DNA of 11,684 nucleotides from Pirellulaceae bacterium (GCA_013002105.1 JABDKS010000215.1:1-11684); one strand, 5' to 3'. Shown: positions 1 through 7,463, counted from the stretch's first letter. Numbers and translations are program-made. Notes: a model not told the origin generated them from the letters alone.

Positions 1-146
1 TTTGACCAAAGGGGCTCAATGGAAGAGTCCCAGGTATACGCGGGTCTGATTGAGTTTGGGACTGCTTGATGGCAAGACTCTCTGAGCATGAGCGTACGAA
101 GAATGTTTTGACTTCACCAAACCGACCGCGACTTAAGGATGATTCT

Positions 147-1208
147 CTAATTCTTGTACCGTTGTTGTCGGTCATTGCCCTGTTTTTTGATGTCCTCGCG
201 GATTTTCTGCTTCGTCTTGTTGAGTCTTTCCGGCCACTGGAAACTTGGCGATTTCTCAGGATCGTAACCGGCCAGATGACCTTCCAGTCGCGTCGTCGGC
301 TTCGTGTACACCAACTTCGTCTTGCCGAACACTTCTTCGCAAACCGAAGCCAGCCCGGGGTCGTAATCCCGCAATTCTTCTCGCGTATCGACATGGTTGT
401 GGTCGTGATCGGGCTGTCGGTTATTGTTGAACCACGATTGCACGCCCTCGGCAAAGTACTCGGCGTGATTGACCGAAGCGTATTTGCCTTTCCACAATCC
501 CTGGGTCATCGCTCGCTCGTAGGTTTTGCGAAGCCGGTTATCGAAAGTTGAATCGAGATTGATCATGCCACGGTAATGGATATTGTGAGCGAATTCGTGA
601 ATCAAAATGTTCTCGGTTGAGTAGGGGTCACCTTCGTAAGCGAGCACGTTCTCTTCGGCGCAGGAACAAACCGGTTCGTCGCGCGAACCACCCAATCCAC
701 GTGCCCGCGCGTCCCAGTAGTCTTTTGGTTTTAGCTGTGAGTACTCGGGGATGTCGGTCGTGAACTCGGAATGTGCAATCACGATTAGTCTTGAACCACT
801 TTCGATCATCGCTTTGCGAAGGTCCGGTCGCTCCGATAGCATCATGTCAACCAGATAAGCCGCTTCCCTGAGGGCGTAATCATTAACTTTGACTGAACTG
901 ACAATCGGGTATCCGTCGGCGTTGACGTACTTTTTGTAGAACGGGGCTAATTTCAGCTCCGCCGGCGGCGTTGTGACCTGGTATTTCTGATCGTCGGATG
1001 ATTTCGGCTCGGCGGCTGTGCCGAGACGACTCTCGGCGCAGACCACGCATAGCATCGCCGACACGATCGCAAGGGTGGCCAGACGAACGTTTTTCCGACA
1101 AAGCATTTCAACTTGAGTGAGCAATGAGAAATCTGCTCTCCGGGATTGCCGAATCTCAAACAGACGGACCGCGATAAAAAGAAGTCGCGACAATAGCGTG
1201 TTGTTCAT
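147..1208 (-). CDS. Secreted zinc metallopeptidase, HExxH + E (lethal-factor-like gluzincin)
   Basis: Predicted exported zinc-dependent peptidase of 353 residues; the substrate is unknown. The zinc motif HEFAH is at residues 204-208. A second motif, YASVNHAEYFAE, follows at 243-254; Glu250 is the likely third zinc ligand and Tyr243 sits seven residues before it. From memory, anthrax lethal factor has the same layout (H686/H690, Y728, E735 in an EFFAE context). I chose the ATG at 1208 because GGAG lies 8 bases upstream; the frame stays open to a TTG at 1229. A second in-frame ATG at 1106 would put the hydrophobic stretch LATLAIVSAMLCVV right at the N terminus as a classical signal peptide ending near GTAAEP, so the longer start may be wrong. 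A CSC pair (181-183) precedes the active site and a DHDHNH cluster (about 267-272) follows it. It lies 36 bases after the symporter stop, probably in one operon. The fold is fairly certain; family assignment is inference. Confidence 0.72.
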   Translation of the reverse strand: MNNTLLSRLLFIAVRLFEIRQSRRADFSLLTQVEMLCRKNVRLATLAIVSAMLCVVCAESRLGTAAEPKSSDDQKYQVTTPPAELKLAPFYKKYVNADGYPIVSSVKVNDYALREAAYLVDMMLSERPDLRKAMIESGSRLIVIAHSEFTTDIPEYSQLKPKDYWDARARGLGGSRDEPVCSCAEENVLAYEGDPYSTENILIHEFAHNIHYRGMINLDSTFDNRLRKTYERAMTQGLWKGKYASVNHAEYFAEGVQSWFNNNRQPDHDHNHVDTREELRDYDPGLASVCEEVFGKTKLVYTKPTTRLEGHLAGYDPEKSPSFQWPERLNKTKQKIREDIKKQGNDRQQRYKN

Positions 1209-1244
1209 CGCAGGTACTCCGGCATACAACTTTGAAACTTAGAT

Positions 1245-2705
1245 TCAGCCATTAGTCGGCTCCGCTGGTGGTTGTTCGGTTAACGGTTTACTAGGGCGAG
1301 TCAAAAGGCTAACCGCGACAAGCATCGTAATGGATAAGGTGATTGCCGGCAGGACTGCATCCAAGTCGGCAATTGCCGCGGGCAATTCTTGTCTGACAAA
1401 TCCAGCCTCGTTCCAGCCAATTGTCACGATCGCTCCAGCGCACATCGACGCAATGGCGCCTTGCTTGGTAGCACGCTCCCATACGAGTGCGGCAACGAGT
1501 GAGGGGGTGATGCAAGCGCCGTAGATCGTGAATGCGTAGAGCGCCTTTTGAAAGAACCCAGTCGATTCCGAGAACATCAATGTGACAAAGTAGGCGACGA
1601 CACCAAACACGATAACGAAACCCCGGCTGACCCAAACAATGTGTTTTTGCGATGCATTCGGATTAATATATGGAAGGTAGAGGTCATTCACGACGCTCGT
1701 CGCCGGTACGTGCAAGAAGGAAGTCGCCGTCGAAATAATGATGGCGACAACCGTTACCATAAACAGACATCCAAGCGGCAACGCAAGATAATGCCGAGCA
1801 GCGTATATCAGAATGTATTTTCCGTGTTCGGGGTCGGGAGTCATGCTGCTCGTGATCCACGCACAAGCAATGATCAAAAGCTCGACGGCAAACGCGATGA
1901 AGATCATCAAAGTAACCGCGGTTCGAGCCCCTTTGCCGCTGCGACTGGCAAAAATGCGTTGGTATTGATTCGCATCCCCGAGCACGAGAAGGAATACGGG
2001 AAGGATGTAATTGACAAGTTGCGTCGGTGTGTAGACGCCCCATAGATCCAAATGTGACGCACGCTGATCTGCCATGAAGGCCGTCTCAATACCCGACCAT
2101 CCACCTGCTTTGAACCAGTAGATGGGAAGTGCGATCAGCATCGTGAGCATAATGATGCTTCCGGTAACCAAATCCATCCAAGCAAGGCTCATCAGTCCAG
2201 CCAACGCCGCATAAGTGATGATGAACGCCGCTGCGATTAACGTCGCGGTTCGGGCCGTCAGGATTGTCGTGTCACCCACAATCACTTCGAGAACGGCGCC
2301 GCCAGCGTTGAATTGATAACTCACGATGACCATATAGGCGACCACGAGAGAGACCATTGCGAGGTTTCGCGTTACCGGGCCAAAACGACGTTCAATAATC
2401 TCCGGGACAGTGCTCGCCTCGATATTGCGAGCCCGCGTTGCGATCAGCGACAGCAAAGCCATTCCGACCAACGTAGCGATGGGCAGCAACATCGCGGCCA
2501 TGCCGGTTTCATAAGTCTGTTCCGCGTTGCCAACGATGGAGCCGGTGCCAATCCATACCGCCAGCATCGTACAGACCATCATCCACGGCGAAAGTGAACG
2601 ACCAGCAACGGCGAAGTCGCTTTGGTCCTTGACAGCTCGCGACTTCCAAATCGCGATCGCGCCCAACAGCACGAGGTAGGCGATAATGCAGGCCAGGTAA
2701 ACCAC
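1245..2705 (-). CDS. Sodium:solute symporter (SSS family)
   Basis: Integral inner-membrane carrier of 486 residues, predicted to couple Na+ entry to uptake of a small solute; the solute cannot be told from sequence. It shows the SSS hallmarks: a first membrane segment from residue 2 to about 20, then AGRSL at 34-38, about 13 hydrophobic segments overall, NQYQRIFASR at 246-255, and STATSF at 325-330 followed by SVVNDLY, where Ser325/Thr326 correspond to the usual Na2-site residues. Length is normal for the family. The start is GTG; an in-frame TGA seven bases upstream rules out any longer start. A GGAA about 10 bases upstream could serve as ribosome binding site. A better Shine-Dalgarno and ATG lie further upstream in a different frame (see the entry at 2579-2752). 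The secreted metallopeptidase follows 36 bases downstream, suggesting co-transcription and perhaps uptake of a peptide breakdown product, which is inference only. Confidence 0.9.
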   Translation of the reverse strand: MVYLACIIAYLVLLGAIAIWKSRAVKDQSDFAVAGRSLSPWMMVCTMLAVWIGTGSIVGNAEQTYETGMAAMLLPIATLVGMALLSLIATRARNIEASTVPEIIERRFGPVTRNLAMVSLVVAYMVIVSYQFNAGGAVLEVIVGDTTILTARTATLIAAAFIITYAALAGLMSLAWMDLVTGSIIMLTMLIALPIYWFKAGGWSGIETAFMADQRASHLDLWGVYTPTQLVNYILPVFLLVLGDANQYQRIFASRSGKGARTAVTLMIFIAFAVELLIIACAWITSSMTPDPEHGKYILIYAARHYLALPLGCLFMVTVVAIIISTATSFLHVPATSVVNDLYLPYINPNASQKHIVWVSRGFVIVFGVVAYFVTLMFSESTGFFQKALYAFTIYGACITPSLVAALVWERATKQGAIASMCAGAIVTIGWNEAGFVRQELPAAIADLDAVLPAITLSITMLVAVSLLTRPSKPLTEQPPAEPTNG

Positions 2706-2752
2706 GGGGTATCAGTTCCTTTCCAAGGTTTGTTTCTCACTCGCGTACGCAT
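2579..2752 (-). other. Upstream ORF (57 codons) overlapping the symporter start in another frame
   Basis: An ATG at 2752-2750 is preceded, five bases away, by AGGAGG (2763-2758), the best ribosome binding site in the window. The ORF begins MRTRVRNKPWKGTDTP, runs past the symporter GTG at 2705 and ends at TGA (2581-2579), inside the symporter gene and out of its frame. The part inside the symporter is just an alternate frame, so a functional peptide is doubtful. It could be a leader that couples or attenuates symporter translation, or the true symporter start separated by a one-base frame error. No homolog is recognised. Confidence 0.35.
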
Positions 2753-2757
2753 TTGAT

Positions 2758-2763
2758 CCTCCT
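2758..2763 (-). promoter_or_regulatory. Strong Shine-Dalgarno AGGAGG upstream of the symporter
   Basis: The minus strand reads AGGAGG, then ATCAA, then ATG. This is a full anti-SD match at ideal spacing, but the ATG it serves is not in the symporter frame. It lies in the 171-base spacer between the frameshifted gene and the symporter. Confidence 0.6.
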
Positions 2764-2876
2764 ACTGTATGCAATCTAGCGAACCTCGACTTAAGTTCGG
2801 TTGTTCGCCGTGCTGTTTGTCCCGAGATTCGGAACTTTTGGACGCGAGCCCCCGCCAGAGTTGGTGAAAGCCGGCA

Positions 2877-3532
2877 TCACGTTCCGGCCCGATTGGTCAT
2901 CCGCAATTGTCGATAGCAGGTCAGTCGGACAAACAATGGGTAGTCAATCGTTCGCTTCGTTCTGGTTTTCTGCGGGTGGATCGAAAACGAGTCATCGATC
3001 GCGGACGGGTCCTTATTCGGACCACGAGCCAAAACCGCATCGGCTGACCATTCATTTGCGTCACGCCAAACGCGACCGAAGACGTGGTTGATCATCCAGT
3101 TCCAGCCGTCTGAATCCGGGAAAATGACCGCGTCCCGCAACCGCCGTCATGGATCTCGACATCGTTTCTGCTGGCGATAATAAAATCTTTGCCCCGTCCT
3201 CCCCAGATTTCGGATGGCCCGGCTAATCGACAGTGAATATCGTCGTCACCGAAACCCGTAGAGACATAGATGTCACCGCTGGATTGACATTCACCGGTAT
3301 CGTTTCCGCTGCTCATCCGGATATCGATTGGCAGATGCATGTTGTCAAGGAACAACCGGTCGTTTCCGTTGCGCAGATTGATCTTCACTGCGCAAATGTC
3401 GCTTACCGGAGCTGAAAACGCAATTTCTTCGGGATCGGGATTCGCAGCAGCAACAGTAAAGCTGCCGTCCGCGTTCTCAAATGCACCTGATCGCACCTCC
3501 AGCAATTCCATAAAGATCCGTCGATGAAACAT
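2877..3532 (-). pseudogene. Frameshifted calcium-binding-repeat (RTX/beta-roll-like) surface-type protein
   Basis: Two overlapping minus-strand frames read as one protein broken by a -1 shift. The upstream part (3532-3092, 146 codons) has degenerate beta-roll repeats: GNDRLFLDN, SSGNDTG, GFGDDDIH, GGRGKDFII. It then reaches HDGGCGT and continues out of frame to a stop. The second frame (3140-2877) supplies the expected continuation DAVIFPDSDGWNW followed by NHVFGRVWRDANEW. Adding one G to the GGG at 3136-3134 would restore GGCG-DAVIF, giving about 218 residues. The start may be ATG 3532 or the in-frame ATG 3511, which has GGA seven bases upstream. The N terminus, FMELLEVRSGAF, resembles the LExLExR motif I know from planctomycete surface proteins. 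No classical signal peptide is visible. It could be a real pseudogene, a shortened remnant of a larger surface protein, or a base-call error in a G run. The family role is inferred from the repeats only. Confidence 0.6.
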
Positions 3533-4032
3533 TCGGCCGGCAAGCCGAGACGATCATGGGTGTAGAGCGGGATAGAAAGCTAACGGGACAATCCTGTTAG
3601 CAAATCGAGCAGGTCTTTATTTCAGTGAGAACGATCGCAGAAACATTGCCGACGTCGACAGCACGTCTGTTGGGTCGAAGTATATTGATGGCAATCGCTT
3701 GAAAGCATGTTTTTCGACGTGTCTAATACTCGGCTGAGTTTTTGGCTACACGGGAAACAGGCGACCATCGAAGTCAACGAGGCCACACGCATTTCGTGTG
3801 CACGAACATGTTGGGCTGATTTTCCATTCGCTTGCTGAGCCGAGCGCGACCCGGTTCATGCGTGTCGTCCGGTTTTCAGATTCACGTGTTGAGATGGCAT
3901 TGGTTGAAGGTGTTGCTCGAAAGCCACCCGTGCAAATGTCACAAGGTAAATTCGCGAAAGTTTAGTGCGGAGAGCGTTTCGATCGGGCAGGTTCATGTCA
4001 GACGTGGCATCTCTCACTCTAAGGAAAACAAC
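3533..4032. other. 500-base divergent intergenic region
   Basis: No supportable gene was found. An open frame continues upstream of the esterase start from 3832, but its residues are not protein-like and the esterase has its own signal peptide and ribosome binding site at 4033. The region must hold promoters for both divergent genes; I could not assign -35/-10 boxes with confidence. Visible structure is the hairpin at 3579-3601 and a small one at 3784-3800 (CACACG, 5-base loop, CGTGTG). Confidence 0.6.
3579..3601. repeat. Near-perfect 10-bp hairpin with 3-base loop
   Basis: GCTAACGGGA, a CAA loop, then TCCTGTTAGC: ten base pairs with one G-T wobble. On the minus strand it is followed by TTTCTATCC, a poor U tract, and no minus-strand gene ends here. 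On the plus strand there is no U tract. It is therefore more likely an operator-like palindrome or a REP-type intergenic element than a terminator. Confidence 0.5.
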
Positions 4033-5100
4033 ATGCTGCACTTGAAAAATGCGATCCGATCCATCGTTGCCGCACTGCTGATGGCTGCTTGTCCCATGTC
4101 AGCGATTGCTGCGGATCCGCTGCCCGACGGTGACGGGAAGCCAGCTGACATGACCAAGCCCGTGCAGGTGTATATCTTGTTGGGACAGTCCAACATGCTT
4201 GGCGCCGGCAAGATCAAGGGTGGCGACGGATCGCTGGAGCACGCCGTGAAAGTGAAAGCACTCTACCCTTACCTGATTGACGACGCTGGCGATTGGACCG
4301 AGCGCGAGGATGTCCGCAATGTGCGTGTCATGGGCAGCGGTACCGGCGGAATGCGGCAATTCAACAACGAGTGGATGACCATTACCGGCGGCAAGATTGG
4401 CCCCGAGATCGGTATCGGGCATCAACTGGGGAATGCTGTTGACGCGCCGGTAATGATTCTAAAAAGTTGTATCGGCAATCGTGCTCTGGGCTGGGACTTG
4501 CTGCCGCCGGGTAGTGAAAGTTTTGAGTTTACAGATGCCAAGGGCGTCACTTGGGTTCATCCCGGATACAAAGGATCGCCTGAACGCTGGGAGAAGGGCA
4601 CAGAGCCGAAGAAGATCAAGTGGTACGCCGGGATGCAATACGATGGTGATATTGCCAGGGCAAAAAAAGTGTTGACTGAACTGGACAAGTATTACCCCGG
4701 CGCGGAGCAGTACGAGATCGCGGGATTCTTTTGGTGGCAAGGCGATCGGGACAGCCGTAGTGCCGCGCTTTCGAGCCGATACGAGAAAAACCTTGTTCAC
4801 TTGATCAAGCAGCTGCGAAAAGAATTTAACGCGCCTGACGCGAAGTTCGTGTGTGCATCGCTTGGGCAAACTAAGAAGGGCGATACCGACGGTGGCGGAA
4901 AAATCCTTGACGCCATGATTGCGGTCGACGGCGAATCAGAGAAGTATTCGGAATTCAAAGGTAATGTTGCCACCGTTTACACCCACCCTCTGTCCAAAGG
5001 CAGCAACTCTGGCAGCCACTACGGCGGCAACGCTGAAACTTACATGAACGTCGGCGAAGCCATGGGCCGCGCGATGGTGAAATTACTGGAGAAAAAGTGA
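4033..5100 (+). CDS. Secreted sialate O-acetylesterase-like SGNH hydrolase (CE6/DUF303)
   Basis: Predicted exported carbohydrate esterase of 355 residues that would remove O-acetyl groups from sialic acid or plant/algal polysaccharide; the substrate is not determined. The start is ATG 4033 with AGGA seven bases upstream. It gives a clean signal peptide (LKNAIRSIVAALLMAACPMSAIAA, residues 4-27, in two runs) with likely cleavage near AIAA. MAAC at 17-20 is a weak lipobox alternative. Family blocks appear in order: VYILLGQSNMLG at 46-57 with nucleophile Ser53; KSCIGNRALGWDLLP at 144-158 with the oxyanion Gly/Asn; GFFWWQGDRDS at 231-241; and SGSHYGGNAETY at 326-337 with catalytic His329, then MNVGEAMGRAM. 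The DxxH acid typical of SGNH enzymes is replaced by Ser326 in this position, as I recall for planctomycete and verrucomicrobial members. It is a stand-alone transcription unit with a tandem repeat directly after the stop. Confidence 0.88.
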   Translation: MLHLKNAIRSIVAALLMAACPMSAIAADPLPDGDGKPADMTKPVQVYILLGQSNMLGAGKIKGGDGSLEHAVKVKALYPYLIDDAGDWTEREDVRNVRVMGSGTGGMRQFNNEWMTITGGKIGPEIGIGHQLGNAVDAPVMILKSCIGNRALGWDLLPPGSESFEFTDAKGVTWVHPGYKGSPERWEKGTEPKKIKWYAGMQYDGDIARAKKVLTELDKYYPGAEQYEIAGFFWWQGDRDSRSAALSSRYEKNLVHLIKQLRKEFNAPDAKFVCASLGQTKKGDTDGGGKILDAMIAVDGESEKYSEFKGNVATVYTHPLSKGSNSGSHYGGNAETYMNVGEAMGRAMVKLLEKK

Positions 5101-5106
5101 ATCAGC

Positions 5107-5159
5107 AGTCGTTTGATTTAGTAGTCGATTGATTTAGTAGTCGATTGATTTAGTAGTCG
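5107..5159 (+). repeat. 16-bp tandem repeat, about 3.3 copies
   Basis: The unit AGTCGATTGATTTAGT starts at 5107, 5123 and 5139, with a partial copy at 5155. The first copy differs by one base (AGTCGTTTG). It begins six bases after the esterase stop codon. Each copy contains TAG and TGA triplets. It is a likely slippage-generated minisatellite; there is no evidence of function. Confidence 0.9.
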
Positions 5160-5340
5160 GGCGGCCGCCACCATTTAGGGCGCGTCTGTAAAATGGGTAT
5201 CGGGCAACCTTCTTGTCCTCATTCTACTTTCGCGATACCGAACTCTGCCACGATCAGCATGCCGAGTATGTGTCCTGACCAAAACGTTGGGAATTGGAGC
5301 AGCAAATAACGTCCCAGCGTTGGCGATGGTTTGCCACATG
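5160..5340. other. Short intergenic stretch between convergent genes
   Basis: No gene was seen. It contains a 10-base palindrome GGCGGCCGCC (5160-5169) and a 7-base inverted repeat GGTATCG/CGATACC (5196-5202 and 5233-5239, 30-base loop). Neither has a U tract, so no terminator is called for the esterase (plus) or the DUF3565-like gene (minus) that converge here. Confidence 0.4.
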
Positions 5341-5595
5341 CTATTGACCGTCGCGAGGCGTTTCGATTCTCTGTTCATCTTTAGGCGAGCCGTCCGCGCA
5401 TTTTTTGCAGACGAGTTGGTGACCGAGCATGGATTCTCGGCCAGCTTGTGATGTGACCCACTGGCGATGCACCCATGGTGGATCATGCCGGACGTGTTGG
5501 TTGTGCCCACATGCCAGTTGGGCAACCCAGTGCCCTTGTTCATCAGTGTGGTAGCCGGTGATCGGCTGGGAGGTCGTCGCTTTATTCATGTTCAT
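5341..5595 (-). CDS. DUF3565-like small Cys/His protein
   Basis: Predicted 84-residue cytoplasmic protein of unknown function. Its core, PITGYHTDEQGHWVAQLACG from residue 11 followed by HNQHVRHDPPW, then RESMLGHQLVCKKC, matches the pattern I know for the DUF3565 family. Conserved-looking Cys29, His31, His34, His37, Cys63 and Cys66 suggest a bound metal such as zinc, which is inference. There is no signal peptide or membrane segment. Two start codons lie six bases apart (5595 and 5589); neither has a good Shine-Dalgarno. The last 15 residues are polar and probably disordered. It is divergent from the C25-like peptidase with 98 bases between starts, so a shared control region is possible. Confidence 0.82.
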   Translation of the reverse strand: MNMNKATTSQPITGYHTDEQGHWVAQLACGHNQHVRHDPPWVHRQWVTSQAGRESMLGHQLVCKKCADGSPKDEQRIETPRDGQ

Positions 5596-5693
5596 GAAAA
5601 AGCTTTACACGCGGCAAACAGGTTCGCAAGGGGATGATTGTGTATCCTGTGATGTGTCTGTGGCACGCCGATTTACCCGGAAGGATACGATCC

Positions 5694-7070
5694 ATGACCA
5701 AAACCGCTGGCTTGTCGATGGCAATCTTACTGATACTTTTTGTTTTGGCGGCCGACGGGTCCGCGGTCGCAGCGGACATAGCGAAAACGCAGCTGAGTTC
5801 CTATGCCGTGGTGGTGAAGAAGACGACGGCTGAGGATGCACAGTGGCAGGAGGTCGTCGCAGCGTTAAAGGCGAAGCACAACGGTTCCGTCATCATTTAC
5901 GAAGCGTCGGTCGACGAAGCTCTGGTCGCCCTCAAGCAGGAGTTTCCTCGCTACACCTGTTTTGTTGCTCAGCCCAGCGAGGCAACCGGCAACTTCGTCC
6001 GGCAGGTACACCAGCTGACTCGGAAGTTGGACGGCGATCCCTACACCGACACCTTCTGGGGAATTCTGACGGGCCACGATGCGGAAAACGCTCTTGCCAT
6101 CGCACGTTACCGTGAGCCGCTGGTCGTTGAGAAAGTTGCCTCGGGAACGGAGTTCGCTACCGAGATGGTCACCCAAGGCGAGTGGTACGACGAACTGGTC
6201 AAGAACAAGCACGTCAAGAAGCAGCCCGGCGGTAAGGCCGAGGTGCTGATGGGCCCCGACGACACCACCAAACCGCTCGTTCAGCTACTCAACAGTCAGC
6301 CCGATTTAATAATGACTTCGGGGCACGCCACTCAGCGTGACTGGCAGATCGGTTTTCGCTATCGAAACGGACAGTTCCGATCCAAAGCGGGCCAGATGTA
6401 CGGGGTGGACACCCAACAAAAACGGATCGAGATCGACTCGCCCAACCCCAAGGTCTATTTGCCCATCGGCAATTGTCTGATGGGCGACATCAATGGGACC
6501 GACAGCATGGCCTTGGCCTGGATGAACGATGTGGGCGTGAAGCAGATGCTGGGATATACGGAGCTGACCTGGTTCGGTTACATGGGCTGGGGCGTACTGG
6601 ATTACTTCGTTGAACAACCGGGCCGGTACACGCTGACCGAGGCCTTCTTTGCCAACAACCACGCTTTGATCCACCGACTCAATGCGGCAGATACGCCCAA
6701 GGGCGACCTACGCGGGTTAGCGTTCGACCGGGACGTCGTCGCTTTCTACGGCGATCCAAAATGGTCGGCAAGGATGGCCGAGATGCCAAAGTACTATGAC
6801 CAGAAACTGGATATTCAGGACGGCTTGTACACGCTGACGATTACGCCGAACCGCGGCAAGGATTCGTTCAAGCCTGTCAACACGAACGGTTCGCAGCGTG
6901 GTTGGCGACCCATCGTTGAGTTCCTGCCCCATCGAATCAAGGACGTCAAAATCACGGTTGGCGAAGACCTCAATCCCGTCGTGACAGATGACTTTATCCT
7001 GATTCCGAACCCCCAGACTTGCGATCCGAAGCGAGACTACAAATTGATCTTCAAAGCGGTTCAACAGTAA
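5694..7070 (+). CDS. Secreted C25/gingipain-like (clan CD) cysteine peptidase
   Basis: Predicted exported cysteine endopeptidase of 458 residues. The start is ATG 5694 with AAGGA eight bases upstream; the frame is open further back to 5634, but the 5694 start places a signal peptide (hydrophobic 8-20, AVAA|D near 27-28) at the N terminus. The clan CD dyad is visible: DLIMTSGHATQ with His211 after a hydrophobic strand, and VYLPIGNCLMGD with Cys261 after the next. These are followed by NGTDSMALAWMNDVGVKQML and later by VVAFYGDPKW (348-357), where 'YGDP' is typical of the C25 family. Residues 30-200 resemble the N-terminal subdomain; residues from about 372 form a beta-rich tail without a recognised sorting signal. 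The gingipain propeptide and adhesin repeats are absent. The specificity pocket cannot be read. Catalytic assignment is inferred from motif spacing; other clan CD families are possible. Confidence 0.66.
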   Translation: MTKTAGLSMAILLILFVLAADGSAVAADIAKTQLSSYAVVVKKTTAEDAQWQEVVAALKAKHNGSVIIYEASVDEALVALKQEFPRYTCFVAQPSEATGNFVRQVHQLTRKLDGDPYTDTFWGILTGHDAENALAIARYREPLVVEKVASGTEFATEMVTQGEWYDELVKNKHVKKQPGGKAEVLMGPDDTTKPLVQLLNSQPDLIMTSGHATQRDWQIGFRYRNGQFRSKAGQMYGVDTQQKRIEIDSPNPKVYLPIGNCLMGDINGTDSMALAWMNDVGVKQMLGYTELTWFGYMGWGVLDYFVEQPGRYTLTEAFFANNHALIHRLNAADTPKGDLRGLAFDRDVVAFYGDPKWSARMAEMPKYYDQKLDIQDGLYTLTITPNRGKDSFKPVNTNGSQRGWRPIVEFLPHRIKDVKITVGEDLNPVVTDDFILIPNPQTCDPKRDYKLIFKAVQQ

Positions 7071-7463
7071 TCCGGCTCGCGTGGTCAAAAAAAGTAGAAC
7101 GACCCCTCTGGCCGACAGTTCACGTCGTAGCCTTACCTGGTGGGGCCGGTGTTTTTACGCCAACGACGAATCACGTCTTCTTGAACGGATGCGTTGGATC
7201 TTGTTGGTTTTTGCGAGCGACTTTGACCAACCTGCGAGCCAAGAAAGCAACGAACCACGTTGGCGTGAATTGATGGCACCGCGTCATCGTCCCGGCTGAA
7301 TTCGGCATTGCGTCGGCCGCCATAACTTGCCGCCCACGGCCCAACGAGTCTAGACTCTGGATCTCTACCCAGCCGCAGAAAGCGACTAAGTTGAACCACT
7401 TATCGATTCGTCTCCATCGACGAACCGATTCGATCGCAATTCCCAAGGCAAGGAGTCAGACTC
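7071..7463. other. 393-base intergenic region upstream of the ZntB-like gene
   Basis: No gene was supported. Several overlapping short frames cover the stretch without a ribosome binding site or a family match. The minus-strand reading PWAASYGGRRNAEF (about 7357-7300), then SRDDDAVPSIHANVVRCF, seems familiar from short repeated hypothetical ORFs in Rhodopirellula genomes. That is recollection only, and it would make the stretch a dispersed intergenic repeat. A perfect 12-base palindrome GAGTCTAGACTC is at 7346-7357. The promoter of the transporter should lie near its right end, but I could not place it. Confidence 0.4.

Noticed and set aside
17..69. Inverted repeat AGTCCCA/TGGGACT with outer TCAA/TTGA as a terminator for the metallopeptidase
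   Set aside because: The loop is 24 bases, the stem is interrupted and there is no U tract; chance pairing is likely.
66..551. Plus-strand 161-codon frame
   Set aside because: It is the antisense shadow of the metallopeptidase gene, which has catalytic motifs and a ribosome binding site; the plus frame has neither.
1548..2045. Plus-strand 165-codon frame
   Set aside because: Lies entirely antisense to the symporter and encodes a polar, motif-free sequence.
3832..4032. N-terminal extension of the esterase
   Set aside because: The ATG at 4033 has a good ribosome binding site and begins a signal peptide; the extension would bury it 67 residues inside.
5107..5159. CRISPR array or attachment site
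   Set aside because: The 16-base units are contiguous with no spacers and there are no cas or integrase genes nearby.
5161..5176. NotI site plus Kozak-like GCCACCAT suggesting vector sequence
   Set aside because: It is followed by TTAGG rather than an ATG coding start, and flanking DNA on both sides looks like the rest of the genome.
5175..5543. Minus-strand 122-codon frame
   Set aside because: It overlaps the DUF3565-like gene in another frame; the DUF3565 reading has the family motifs.
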